A stretch of DNA of 9,699 nucleotides, taken from contig CAAFXD010000006.1 in assembly GCA_900766945.1 (NCBI GenBank), positions 1 to 9,699 of the forward strand, given 5' to 3'. This DNA is from Clostridia bacterium. Lineage in GTDB: Bacteria > Bacillota > Clostridia > Oscillospirales > Acutalibacteraceae. Position numbers and translations under genes: made by a program. Of this stretch, positions 1-6,053 are shown in pieces. The notes below the pieces were generated by a model, which saw nothing but the letters and a program-made list of their open reading frames with translations, was not told the origin of the DNA and searched no databases. Position 1 is the stretch's first letter, and each line of letters begins with the position of its first letter.

Positions 1-970
1 AACTCATAAATGAAAAATCGTTCATCAGTTTTTTGCGCTCTTTGTCCATCGTTTTGCCGTCTTTCGATACAGCGTCCCACTTATTGACCGCGATAATGCA
101 CGCCTTGCCGAGGTCGTGCGCAATGCCCGCCACTTTGGAGTCCTGCTCGGTAAAGCCCTCGGTGCCGTCAATCATAATCACACACACATCGGCGCGCTCG
201 ACCGCCATTCTCGCGCGAATGACGGAATATTTTTCGATTTGGTCTTCTACCTTACTTTTGCGGCGAAGACCTGCGGTATCGATAAACACGAAATTGCCGA
301 ACTGATTTTCGACAATCGTGTCGGTTGCGTCGCGCGTGGTGCCCGCAATGTCGGAGACAATCGCGCGGTTTTCGCCCGAAATGGCGTTAATCAGCGAGGA
401 TTTGCCGACATTCGGTTTACCGATAACCGCCACGCGGACGGTTTCGCCGTCCAATTCGTCCTCGGTTTGCTCGGGCAAATATTTTAAAACTTCGTCTAAA
501 AGGTCGCCCGTGCCGTGCCCATGCACGGAGGAAACCGCCACGGGGTCCCCGAGACCGAGATTGTAAAATTCGTAAAATTCGGGCGGAATTTCACCGACGG
601 TGTCGCATTTATTCACGCACAGCACAATCGGTTTGCCGCTTTTTTGGAGCATCGCGGCGACCTCCTGGTCGGTGGCGACCACGCCCGAACGCAAATCCGT
701 GACCAAAATAATCACATCGGCGCTGTCAATCGCCAATTCCGCCTGACGGCGCATCTGCGACAGGATAACATCGTCGGAATACGGTTCTATGCCGCCCGTA
801 TCCACAAGCAGCATATTGTGCCCGAGCCACTCGCAGTCGCCGTAAATACGGTCACGCGTAACACCCGGAGTATCGTCGACAATTGAAAGCCGTTTGCCGA
901 CCAATTTGTTAAACAAGGTGCTTTTGCCGACATTCGGTCTGCCGACAATCGCCACAACGGGTCTTGCCAT
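1..970 (-). CDS. der: Ribosome assembly GTPase Der (EngA), C-terminus cut by window edge
   Basis: Der is an essential tandem GTPase that binds the 50S subunit late in its assembly. The 323 visible residues contain both GTPase domains. Domain 1 has the P-loop GRPNVGKS at residues 10-17, DTGG at 57-60 and NKCD at 120-123. Domain 2 has GKPNVGKS at 184-191, DTAG at 231-234 and NKWD at 296-299. A short acidic linker (about 165-176) joins them. The family is about 440 residues long, so roughly 115 residues, mainly the KH-like C-terminal domain, lie beyond position 1. The ATG at 970 is preceded by GGGGGTG at a normal distance. That site lies inside the end of the upstream radical SAM gene, whose stop codon is only two bases away, so the pair is probably translationally coupled. 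All the GTPase motifs looked for are intact. Double P-loops make the identification close to certain. Confidence 0.97.
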   Translation of the reverse strand, partial: MARPVVAIVGRPNVGKSTLFNKLVGKRLSIVDDTPGVTRDRIYGDCEWLGHNMLLVDTGGIEPYSDDVILSQMRRQAELAIDSADVIILVTDLRSGVVATDQEVAAMLQKSGKPIVLCVNKCDTVGEIPPEFYEFYNLGLGDPVAVSSVHGHGTGDLLDEVLKYLPEQTEDELDGETVRVAVIGKPNVGKSSLINAISGENRAIVSDIAGTTRDATDTIVENQFGNFVFIDTAGLRRKSKVEDQIEKYSVIRARMAVERADVCVIMIDGTEGFTEQDSKVAGIAHDLGKACIIAVNKWDAVSKDGKTMDKERKKLMNDFSFMS

Positions 971-972
971 TT

Positions 973-2280
973 TCACACCCCCAAAAGGTTAGAAAGCAGT
1001 TCTTCCCCGACATTGCCTGTCGGAATGACGGGCACGCCGAGCGCTTTTTCTGCTTCTTTCAAGGTAATATCGTCTAAAAATTTATTGTTGTCGGTTGAAT
1101 GGGAAGTATAGTCAATCGTCATCACCAGCGGAATGAGCAATGCCTCGCCCAAATCGCGGCCTTTCAGTTGTTCGAGTAAATCTTGACCCGTTAAAAGCCC
1201 TGCGACGGTGATTTGTTCCCCGAAAAAGTGATTGATGATTTTGACAACCTCGATTTTACAGCCGATTTTTTCTTGTGCCGCGGCGCAAAGTTCTTGGAGC
1301 AACGGATACGCCGCCGCACCGGTTGCCAAAGTCAGGTTTTTGTATTTGGATTTTTGCGTGCAAGTGCCGAGCGCTTCGTAAAACTCTTCTTGCAAAGAAG
1401 TCCAAAGCCCCACGCCGTTGTCGATTTGCGGATAGCCGTCGTAATAGTCGCCGTTCGGCAACGGGCGCTCGGCTTTTAAGAAAAATTCGTCCGCCGGGTA
1501 GCATAGGCGCATGCCGTGTTGTGCTTTGAATGTTGTGGAGAAGGCTTCAAGAATGTCGATAACCTCCCCCGCCGTTTCTTTGGTATAGGGCGTCAAGGGG
1601 CAAAGCCCTTCGCGGAATTTGGTTAACCCCACGGGCACGGCGGCAATGCTTTGCACCGCAGGATAGAGCTTTGCAAGTTCCTGTAAGCTGTATTCGAGTT
1701 CTTTGCCGTCGTTGAACCCCGGGCAAAGCACCAGTTGAGTATTCATCGTTATGCCCGCGTCGGCAAAGCGCTGTAAAACGGATAACGCCTCGCCCGCGTG
1801 CTTGTTTTTCATCATTTCCACGCGCAGTTGCGGGTTCATGGTGTGCACAGAAATATTGACGGGGCTGATATGCATTTGGATAATGCGCTCGATTTCATGC
1901 TCGGAAATGTTGGTCAGCGTGATATAATTCCCGAACAGAAACGAAAGGCGCGAGTCATCATCTTTAAAATACAGGCTTTCGCGCATGCCTGCGGGTAGTT
2001 GGTCAATAAAGCAGAAAATGCATTTATTTTTGCAATGCTGTTGCTTGTCCATCAAATAGGTGGAAAACTGCAAGCCTGTCTCCGCCGTTTTAAACTGCAC
2101 GGTTTTTCGCTTGGCGCCGCATTGAAACTCTGCGGTGACGGGCGCAAAACTCAAACGAAAATCGTAGTCCAATACATCTTCAATTTCGTACCCGTCCACG
2201 GTTAAGAGGCTGTCCCCTGCGCGCACGCCCGCAAACCAACTGCGGGAAAACCGTTTCACAGACTGTATTTCAACCGGCAT
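973..2280 (-). CDS. PDZ/radical SAM/DUF512 domain protein of unknown substrate
   Basis: This 435-residue protein has three parts. Residues 1-45 are a PDZ-like segment (the GVRAGDSLLTVDGYEI region). A radical SAM-type core follows, with the cysteine motif C83-x3-C87-x2-C90 that would hold a 4Fe-4S cluster. From about 215 to 430 is a DUF512 region, with conserved-looking stretches such as VPVGLT (216-221) and TGNVGEELL near the end. The length is normal for this family, which is widespread in Clostridia and is often found next to der. No reaction or substrate has been assigned that I know of, so only the cluster chemistry can be inferred. There is no signal peptide, so it should be cytosolic. 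The ATG at 2280 has AGGCGG six bases upstream as a Shine-Dalgarno, and that site lies in the 3' arm of a perfect hairpin. It lies 85 bases after rpmF and two bases before der. Confidence 0.93.
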   Translation of the reverse strand: MPVEIQSVKRFSRSWFAGVRAGDSLLTVDGYEIEDVLDYDFRLSFAPVTAEFQCGAKRKTVQFKTAETGLQFSTYLMDKQQHCKNKCIFCFIDQLPAGMRESLYFKDDDSRLSFLFGNYITLTNISEHEIERIIQMHISPVNISVHTMNPQLRVEMMKNKHAGEALSVLQRFADAGITMNTQLVLCPGFNDGKELEYSLQELAKLYPAVQSIAAVPVGLTKFREGLCPLTPYTKETAGEVIDILEAFSTTFKAQHGMRLCYPADEFFLKAERPLPNGDYYDGYPQIDNGVGLWTSLQEEFYEALGTCTQKSKYKNLTLATGAAAYPLLQELCAAAQEKIGCKIEVVKIINHFFGEQITVAGLLTGQDLLEQLKGRDLGEALLIPLVMTIDYTSHSTDNNKFLDDITLKEAEKALGVPVIPTGNVGEELLSNLLGV

Positions 2281-2286
2281 AGGTTA

Positions 2287-2313
2287 CCGCCTTTCCGCAC
2301 GAGAAAAAGGCGG
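2287..2313 (-). promoter_or_regulatory. Hairpin covering the ribosome binding site of the radical SAM gene
   Basis: On the minus strand CCGCCTTT (2313-2306) and AAAGGCGG (2294-2287) are perfectly complementary, giving an 8-bp stem with an 11-base loop. The 3' arm is also the only plausible Shine-Dalgarno for the ATG at 2280, six bases further on. There is no run of T after the stem, so it is not an intrinsic terminator. A translational role, lowering initiation or depending on ribosomes arriving from rpmF, is inference. Confidence 0.5.
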
Positions 2314-2365
2314 GGAAGTAAAAACCTTCTCCACCTTTCCGACGTACAAAATCAATTTGCAAAGC

Positions 2366-2551
2366 TTAGGCTTCTTCTTTCACAACGACCTGTCTGCCGT
2401 TGTAGTAGCCGCATACTGCGCAAACTCTGTGCGGTCTTTTGTACTCGCCGCAGTTCGGGCATTTTTGAAGCTCGGGAGCGGACATTTTCCAGACGTTGGA
2501 GCGTCTCTTATCTCTTCTTGCTTTGGAAACTCTTCTCTTCGGTACTGCCAT
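2366..2551 (-). CDS. rpmF: 50S ribosomal protein L32
   Basis: This is a 61-residue structural protein of the large ribosomal subunit. It opens with MAVPKRRVSKARRDKRR, the typical basic L32 N-terminus that threads into rRNA. It carries a zinc ribbon of two pairs, C31-x2-C34 and C44-x2-C47, so it is the zinc-binding (C+) form. The length is normal. The ATG at 2551 has AAGGAGAG upstream, a near-perfect Shine-Dalgarno. The gene follows yceD with 24 bases between them, the classic bacterial yceD-rpmF order, and is presumably read from the promoter at 3090-3118. The zinc-type form raises the question of a zinc-free paralogue elsewhere in the genome, which this window cannot answer. Confidence 0.98.
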   Translation of the reverse strand: MAVPKRRVSKARRDKRRSNVWKMSAPELQKCPNCGEYKRPHRVCAVCGYYNGRQVVVKEEA

Positions 2552-2575
2552 TTTCTTTGCTCTCCTTATGTTAAA

Positions 2576-3061
2576 TTACGGTTCTTCGTCGTCAAGCAGC
2601 GACTGCAACACCGCAAGGCGCGGGTCAACAGGCGGCTTACAGGAACAGGTTGTTACATTTAAATCCGCCCCGCACATCTGGCACAGCCCTTTACAATCGG
2701 GCTTGCACAACTCCTTCGTCGGAATATGCAGTAAAATGTCCTCCCGCAGAAGTTCATCTAAATCGAAGTGCATATCCTCGACCAAAATGAAATCGTCATT
2801 GTCCTCATCATTGAGGGTGGAGACGAGCGTGTGCACAAATTGCTTTTGCACGGTACGGGTAAGCGGTTTTAAGCAACGGTCACAAACGGTTTGGTATTCC
2901 AAAACCGTATCGGCAGTTAAGGTAACTACCCCCGCGCGGTTTTCAACAACCCCTTTCGCCTTTGCAGGCTCGCGGATTTCACAATCCTCCAAAACGAACG
3001 AATACTCGAACATTTTTTTGGAACCGATGTTGTTAAAAACAGGCTCTAATTCAATAAACAT
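2576..3061 (-). CDS. yceD: YceD family (DUF177) protein
   Basis: This 161-residue protein belongs to the DUF177/YceD family, nearly always encoded just before rpmF and linked to rRNA and 50S metabolism. Its exact role in Firmicutes is unsettled. Visible features are C60-x2-C63 in the middle, an acidic stretch (84-106), then the signature C-terminus with C119, C123, C127 and C130, a further C139-x-C141, and the closing PVDPRLAVL segment. Eight cysteines arranged in pairs suggest a metal site, probably zinc. The ATG at 3061 is chosen because AGAGG sits six bases upstream. Another ATG five bases further upstream is out of frame. It is the first gene after a consensus promoter, with an inferred leader of about 22 bases. 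Confidence 0.93.
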   Translation of the reverse strand: MFIELEPVFNNIGSKKMFEYSFVLEDCEIREPAKAKGVVENRAGVVTLTADTVLEYQTVCDRCLKPLTRTVQKQFVHTLVSTLNDEDNDDFILVEDMHFDLDELLREDILLHIPTKELCKPDCKGLCQMCGADLNVTTCSCKPPVDPRLAVLQSLLDDEEP

Positions 3062-3089
3062 AACATACCTCTAAACTAACGCAAAGAAT

Positions 3090-3118
3090 ATTATAATGGG
3101 TCAATACGGTTTTGTCAA
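3090..3118 (-). promoter_or_regulatory. Consensus sigma-A promoter for yceD-rpmF-DUF512-der
   Basis: The minus strand has TTGACA (3118-3113), a spacer of exactly 17 bases, and TATAAT (3095-3090): a perfect match to the housekeeping consensus. Transcription should start near 3083, about 22 bases before the yceD ATG. A perfect promoter suits a ribosomal protein operon. No operator-like repeat overlaps it. Confidence 0.85.
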
Positions 3119-3154
3119 TAAAAACTTTTCGGACGGAGCGTGTTTTTTCCGAAA
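3119..3154 (-). terminator. Probable intrinsic terminator after the lipoprotein gene
   Basis: Directly after the stop codon at 3155 the minus strand has TTTCGGA and TCCGAAA (a 7-bp perfect stem, loop of 14), then AGTTTTTA. The large loop and AT content make it moderate in strength. The T run ends exactly at the -35 box of the next promoter, so terminator and promoter abut with no spare bases. Confidence 0.55.
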
Positions 3155-4015
3155 TTATTCGTCTTCCGCGCTTTCTGTTACGGTGCTCACCGTTTTTATC
3201 GCGCCGGGCAGGGTTTGGTACGCGTCCAGCACCGCTTGCTTTGCCACACTGTCGGGGGCATACACCGCGTTGCCGACGGCAATATAATCGTCCGTAAACA
3301 CCGCGTAAAAGCCGCGCCCGACCACCGTGACATCGCCCGCCGCGTGCGTATGGGTATCCGGGTCATACGCAGACGGTGTGAACTGCATACCCCGAATTTG
3401 TGCAATCAAAGCGTCCGCCGCCGCGGTGTCCTCCACGGTCTTATAGCGCTCCCCGACCGCAACCGTCAACGATTCCAAATCGGAGGCTGTCTGCGGTTCG
3501 ACGGATACGGTTTCCACATCGACCGAAGCCTCCCCGGACAGGAGATATTGTTTATCGAACGCCAGCAAATATACGCGGTACACAAAGGTTGTCGGCGCGC
3601 CGCTTTCGAGCGTCGCGTGAATTTGAAACGCATTGTTGACCGCGTCCAGCGATTGCAGTTGTAAAACCGCTTCGGTCGAATGATACCGTTTGACGAACAG
3701 CAGGACATTTTCTTTAAAAAAGTCCGATGTATAGGACTCGGTCAAAGATAAAAAGGACTGTGTTTCCCCATCAGCGACCGCAGAAACATCAAACGCCTGT
3801 GCAAGCGCATCGACGCCTTTTTCCAATTCGCGTTCCGAAGTAAAAACGTAATATTCGTTTTGAAAGGTTTGCTCGGCTTCTGCAAGGGGGACAAGCGCCG
3901 TGGTTTGGCTGGTAAACGGAATATCGTAAAACGCCTTGTCCGCGCCCTTTACTTCACAGCCGACAAACGGCACAAACAGACAGAGGCACAAAACGATACA
4001 GAGAATACGCTTCAT
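3155..4015 (-). CDS. Predicted lipoprotein of unknown function
   Basis: I do not recognise this 286-residue protein. It starts MKRILCIVLC, has a hydrophobic stretch to residue 19 and a lipobox FVGC ending at C20. This suggests export and lipid anchoring on the outer face of the membrane. Phe at -3 is less usual than Leu. The mature part is soluble and mixed alpha/beta in look, with an acidic end (ESAEDE) and no cysteines after C20. No catalytic motif stands out. The ATG at 4015 is chosen because GAGAGGAAG lies just upstream. The same frame is open to 4099, but the added residues would come from the terminator hairpin at 4034-4067, and the ATG at 4033 would have its start inside the T run. The gene has no promoter of its own that I can see between that terminator and its start. 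It may be an accessory envelope protein; nothing here decides it. Confidence 0.8.
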   Translation of the reverse strand: MKRILCIVLCLCLFVPFVGCEVKGADKAFYDIPFTSQTTALVPLAEAEQTFQNEYYVFTSERELEKGVDALAQAFDVSAVADGETQSFLSLTESYTSDFFKENVLLFVKRYHSTEAVLQLQSLDAVNNAFQIHATLESGAPTTFVYRVYLLAFDKQYLLSGEASVDVETVSVEPQTASDLESLTVAVGERYKTVEDTAAADALIAQIRGMQFTPSAYDPDTHTHAAGDVTVVGRGFYAVFTDDYIAVGNAVYAPDSVAKQAVLDAYQTLPGAIKTVSTVTESAEDE

Positions 4016-4033
4016 ACGCTTTCTTCCTCTCAT

Positions 4034-4067
4034 AAAAAGAAAGCCGCTGTGACACCACAACGGCTTT
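4034..4067 (-). terminator. Strong intrinsic terminator after the pgi / P-loop gene unit
   Basis: The minus strand reads AAAGCCGTTGTG, loop GTGT, CACAGCGGCTTT, then CTTTTTAT. That is a 12-bp stem with one G-U pair and a tetraloop, followed by five T. It lies 13 bases past the P-loop gene stop and only 18 bases before the lipoprotein ATG at 4015, so it could also act as an attenuator for the lipoprotein. Confidence 0.88.
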
Positions 4068-4080
4068 GTGAGAATGGCAA

Positions 4081-4500
4081 TCAGTTGATTTTTTCGCAAT
4101 ACGCAAACATTCTCTCGGGCAAATTCTCGAGGTCGGTCGAAACCGTGAATGTAAATGCGGTATCGGTCATCTTCCCAAGCTCGTCAACCTTTTTGAGGAA
4201 GTCGGCCAGCGCCTCATAATCTCTGCCGCCGATGCGGAAAGTCGCATCCACAAAAATATCGGTAATATCGTGGTCACCGGCGCAAAGCCCGCTTAAAAAG
4301 CCGTAAAACGCATCAAAGCCGGAAACCGAAAAACTGTCGGTCGCCACCAAGCGTGCGCGGTAGCTCACATCATATGTCAGCTTGGTTTCCTTTTCCACGC
4401 AAATGACATTGCCGTTGGATTTTTCGATTGCCGCGTTAACCTTGTCAACCAGCAGTTTTGTTTTGCCCGAGCCTTTGTGGCCGATAATAAGAGATACCAT
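4081..4500 (-). CDS. Small P-loop NTPase of unknown function
   Basis: This 139-residue protein begins almost at once with a Walker A motif, G7-HKGSG-K13-T14. A plausible Walker B follows at ITDIFVD (79-85). The rest alternates strands and helices as in a minimal RecA/PilT-type fold, with no other domain, no signal peptide and no membrane segment. Similar short proteins occur widely in Clostridia, often labelled hypothetical or loosely PilT-like. I know of no established function, and it is far too short to be the PilT pilus ATPase. The ATG at 4500 is well supported by AGGAGG eight bases upstream. It follows pgi after 57 bases with no terminator between, so the two are probably co-transcribed, and a strong terminator comes straight after it. 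A role linked to glucose phosphate metabolism is not implied by position alone. Confidence 0.85.
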   Translation of the reverse strand: MVSLIIGHKGSGKTKLLVDKVNAAIEKSNGNVICVEKETKLTYDVSYRARLVATDSFSVSGFDAFYGFLSGLCAGDHDITDIFVDATFRIGGRDYEALADFLKKVDELGKMTDTAFTFTVSTDLENLPERMFAYCEKIN

Positions 4501-4557
4501 CGTAGTCTCCTCCTGAATATGTATTATAACCGCCCCTGCGGGATAAAACGAAAGGGA

Positions 4558-5898
4558 TTACAGACCGAGTCTTTGTTCAAGCGCCTTGGTCATTTCTTCA
4601 TAGCCGGGCTTGCCCAACAGCGCAAACATATTGCGTTTGTAGCTTTCGACACCCGGTTGGTTAAAGGGATTGACGCCCAAGGTATAGCCCGAAACCGCGC
4701 AAGCCGTTTCCAAGAAATACACAAGATAGCCGAAGTTATAAGCGTCCATTTCGGGAACTTCCAGCACCACATTCGGTACGCCGCCGTCCACATGGGCGAG
4801 CACCGTTCCCTCAAACGCTTTGCGGTTGACATATGCCATGGTTTTGCCCGCCAAGAAATTCAACCCGTCGGCATTCTTTTCATCCGTACCGATGGTAACT
4901 TCGGTTTTGGGCTTGTCAAAAACAACGGCGGTTTCAAACAGGACGCGCTCACCCTCTTGAATATACTGCCCCATCGAATGCAAATCGGTGGAAAATACCG
5001 CGCTTGCGGGGAACAAGCCCTTACCGCATTTGCCCTCGGACTCGCCGAACAGCTGTTTGAACCATTCGTTCATCATCGTGTAATCGGGTTCATAGGCAAC
5101 CATCATTTCGACTGCCTTGCCTTTGCGGTACAGAATATTGCGGATTGCCGCATATTTACAGCAATCGTTTTCGGTCAAATCGTCTTTGGAATAGGCGGTT
5201 CTTGCATCTGCCGCGCCCTGCATCATCGCGGCAATGTCAATGCCTGCCGCGGCAATCGGCAACAAGCCGACTGCGGTCAGCACGGAATATCTGCCGCCGA
5301 CATCGTCCGGCACAACAAAGGTTTCATAGCCTTCCTCATCGGAAAGTTCTTTTAACGTGCCCTTTGCGCGGTCGGTGGTGACATAAATCCGCTTTGCCGC
5401 TTCCGCTTTGCCGTATTTCTTTTCCAACAATTCGCGGAAAATACGGAACGAAACCGCCGGCTCCGTGGTCGTGCCCGATTTGGAAATCACATTCACCGAA
5501 AAATCCTTACCCTCGCAAAGCGCCACAATTTCATTGAGCGCCGCGGAGCTTATGGAGTTCCCGCTGAAAAAGATTTGCGGGGTGTCTTTGCAAAGCAAAT
5601 TGTAGTTTTGGGATTTGCAGAATTCGATTGCCGCACGCGCGCCGAGATAACTGCCGCCGATACCGATGACAACCAATACGTCGGAATCCTTGCGGATTTT
5701 CGCCGCCGCTTTTTCGATGCGTGCAAATTCTTCTTTATCGTAATCCACCGGCAAATCGACCCAGCCGAGGAAATCACTGCCCTCGCCCGTTTTGGAAATC
5801 AACTTTTGATGTGCCGCTTTGACTTCGTCTGCAATGGCGGCATAGTCGCTGTCGGAAATAAAATCGTTCAAATACTTGGTGTTCAGTCTAAGTGCCAT
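4558..5898 (-). CDS. pgi: Glucose-6-phosphate isomerase
   Basis: This enzyme interconverts glucose 6-phosphate and fructose 6-phosphate, the second step of glycolysis, in the cytosol. The protein has 446 residues, the usual size of the short Bacillus/Clostridium form. The phosphate-binding loops are GIGGSYLG (79-86) and SKSGTTTEP (139-147). DVGGRYSVLTA (199-209) matches a PGI family signature. GESEGK (285-290) carries the catalytic glutamate, DLHSMGQ (305-311) a conserved histidine, and ESYKRNMFALL (418-428) the catalytic lysine. All looked intact. The ATG at 5898 is preferred because it gives the family-like N-terminus. However, the only Shine-Dalgarno (AAAGGGG) is 13 bases away, longer than usual, across the AT-rich inverted repeat GTAAATTTTTAC. 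A GTG at 5931 is in frame but lacks a ribosome site. Its promoter is at 5970-5998. Confidence 0.97.
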   Translation of the reverse strand: MALRLNTKYLNDFISDSDYAAIADEVKAAHQKLISKTGEGSDFLGWVDLPVDYDKEEFARIEKAAAKIRKDSDVLVVIGIGGSYLGARAAIEFCKSQNYNLLCKDTPQIFFSGNSISSAALNEIVALCEGKDFSVNVISKSGTTTEPAVSFRIFRELLEKKYGKAEAAKRIYVTTDRAKGTLKELSDEEGYETFVVPDDVGGRYSVLTAVGLLPIAAAGIDIAAMMQGAADARTAYSKDDLTENDCCKYAAIRNILYRKGKAVEMMVAYEPDYTMMNEWFKQLFGESEGKCGKGLFPASAVFSTDLHSMGQYIQEGERVLFETAVVFDKPKTEVTIGTDEKNADGLNFLAGKTMAYVNRKAFEGTVLAHVDGGVPNVVLEVPEMDAYNFGYLVYFLETACAVSGYTLGVNPFNQPGVESYKRNMFALLGKPGYEEMTKALEQRLGL

Positions 5899-5939
5899 TT
5901 GTAAAAATTTACCCCTTTGGTTTTGCCGCACCGCGCGGC
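5899..5939 (-). promoter_or_regulatory. pgi leader with small hairpin and distant Shine-Dalgarno
   Basis: The inferred leader runs about 64 bases from near 5963. It holds a GC-rich hairpin, GCCGC / GCGGC with a 5-base loop (5939-5925), then AAAGGGG (5918-5912). Next comes the self-complementary GTAAATTTTTAC, which could fold weakly (4 bp, 4-base loop) and bring the Shine-Dalgarno closer to the ATG. Any regulatory meaning is inference. Confidence 0.25.
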
Positions 5940-5969
5940 TTCATTTAACATCTTTTCTATGTTGCATTT

Positions 5970-5998
5970 ATTCTACCTTAAATCCCGCCGCTTTTCAA
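5970..5998 (-). promoter_or_regulatory. Sigma-A promoter for pgi
   Basis: On the minus strand TTGAAA (5998-5993), a 17-base spacer and TAGAAT (5975-5970) give one mismatch in each box with ideal spacing. It lies in the 155-base gap between the carboxypeptidase stop (6054) and the pgi ATG. The gap holds no convincing terminator for the upstream gene, only an AT-rich stretch near 6010-6040. Confidence 0.75.
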
Positions 5999-6053
5999 TA
6001 CGAAATTATGAATTTTTTTGAAAAATATCTGTTAAAATTTACAATCCGTTGCA

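Noticed and set aside
33..886. Plus-strand open frames opposite der
   Set aside because: They are antisense to the two GTPase domains, overlap each other and have no motif. Der on the minus strand explains the region.
2281..2365. Intrinsic terminator after rpmF
   Set aside because: The hairpin at 2287-2313 has no T run after it on the minus strand, and the TTTTT at 2320-2324 lacks a stable stem before it.
4016..4099. Extended N-terminus of the lipoprotein starting at 4099 or 4033
   Set aside because: It would translate the terminator hairpin and place residues ahead of the signal peptide. The ATG at 4015 has a good ribosome site.
4515..4540. Separate promoter for the P-loop gene (TATAAT near 4523-4528 on the minus strand)
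   Set aside because: The -10 is perfect, but no acceptable -35 lies 16-18 bases upstream and there is no TGn extension, so co-transcription with pgi is simpler. It stays a weak possibility.
4477..5355. Long plus-strand open frame of 292 codons opposite pgi
   Set aside because: It lies entirely antisense to pgi and the start of the P-loop gene, has no recognisable domain, and is explained by codon bias in a GC-richer gene. The pgi frame carries all family motifs.
6000..6053. Intrinsic terminator after the carboxypeptidase gene
   Set aside because: Only AT-only complementarity (TTTTT/AAAAA around 6011-6027) is visible, with no GC stem. Termination may be outside my ability to see, or factor-dependent.
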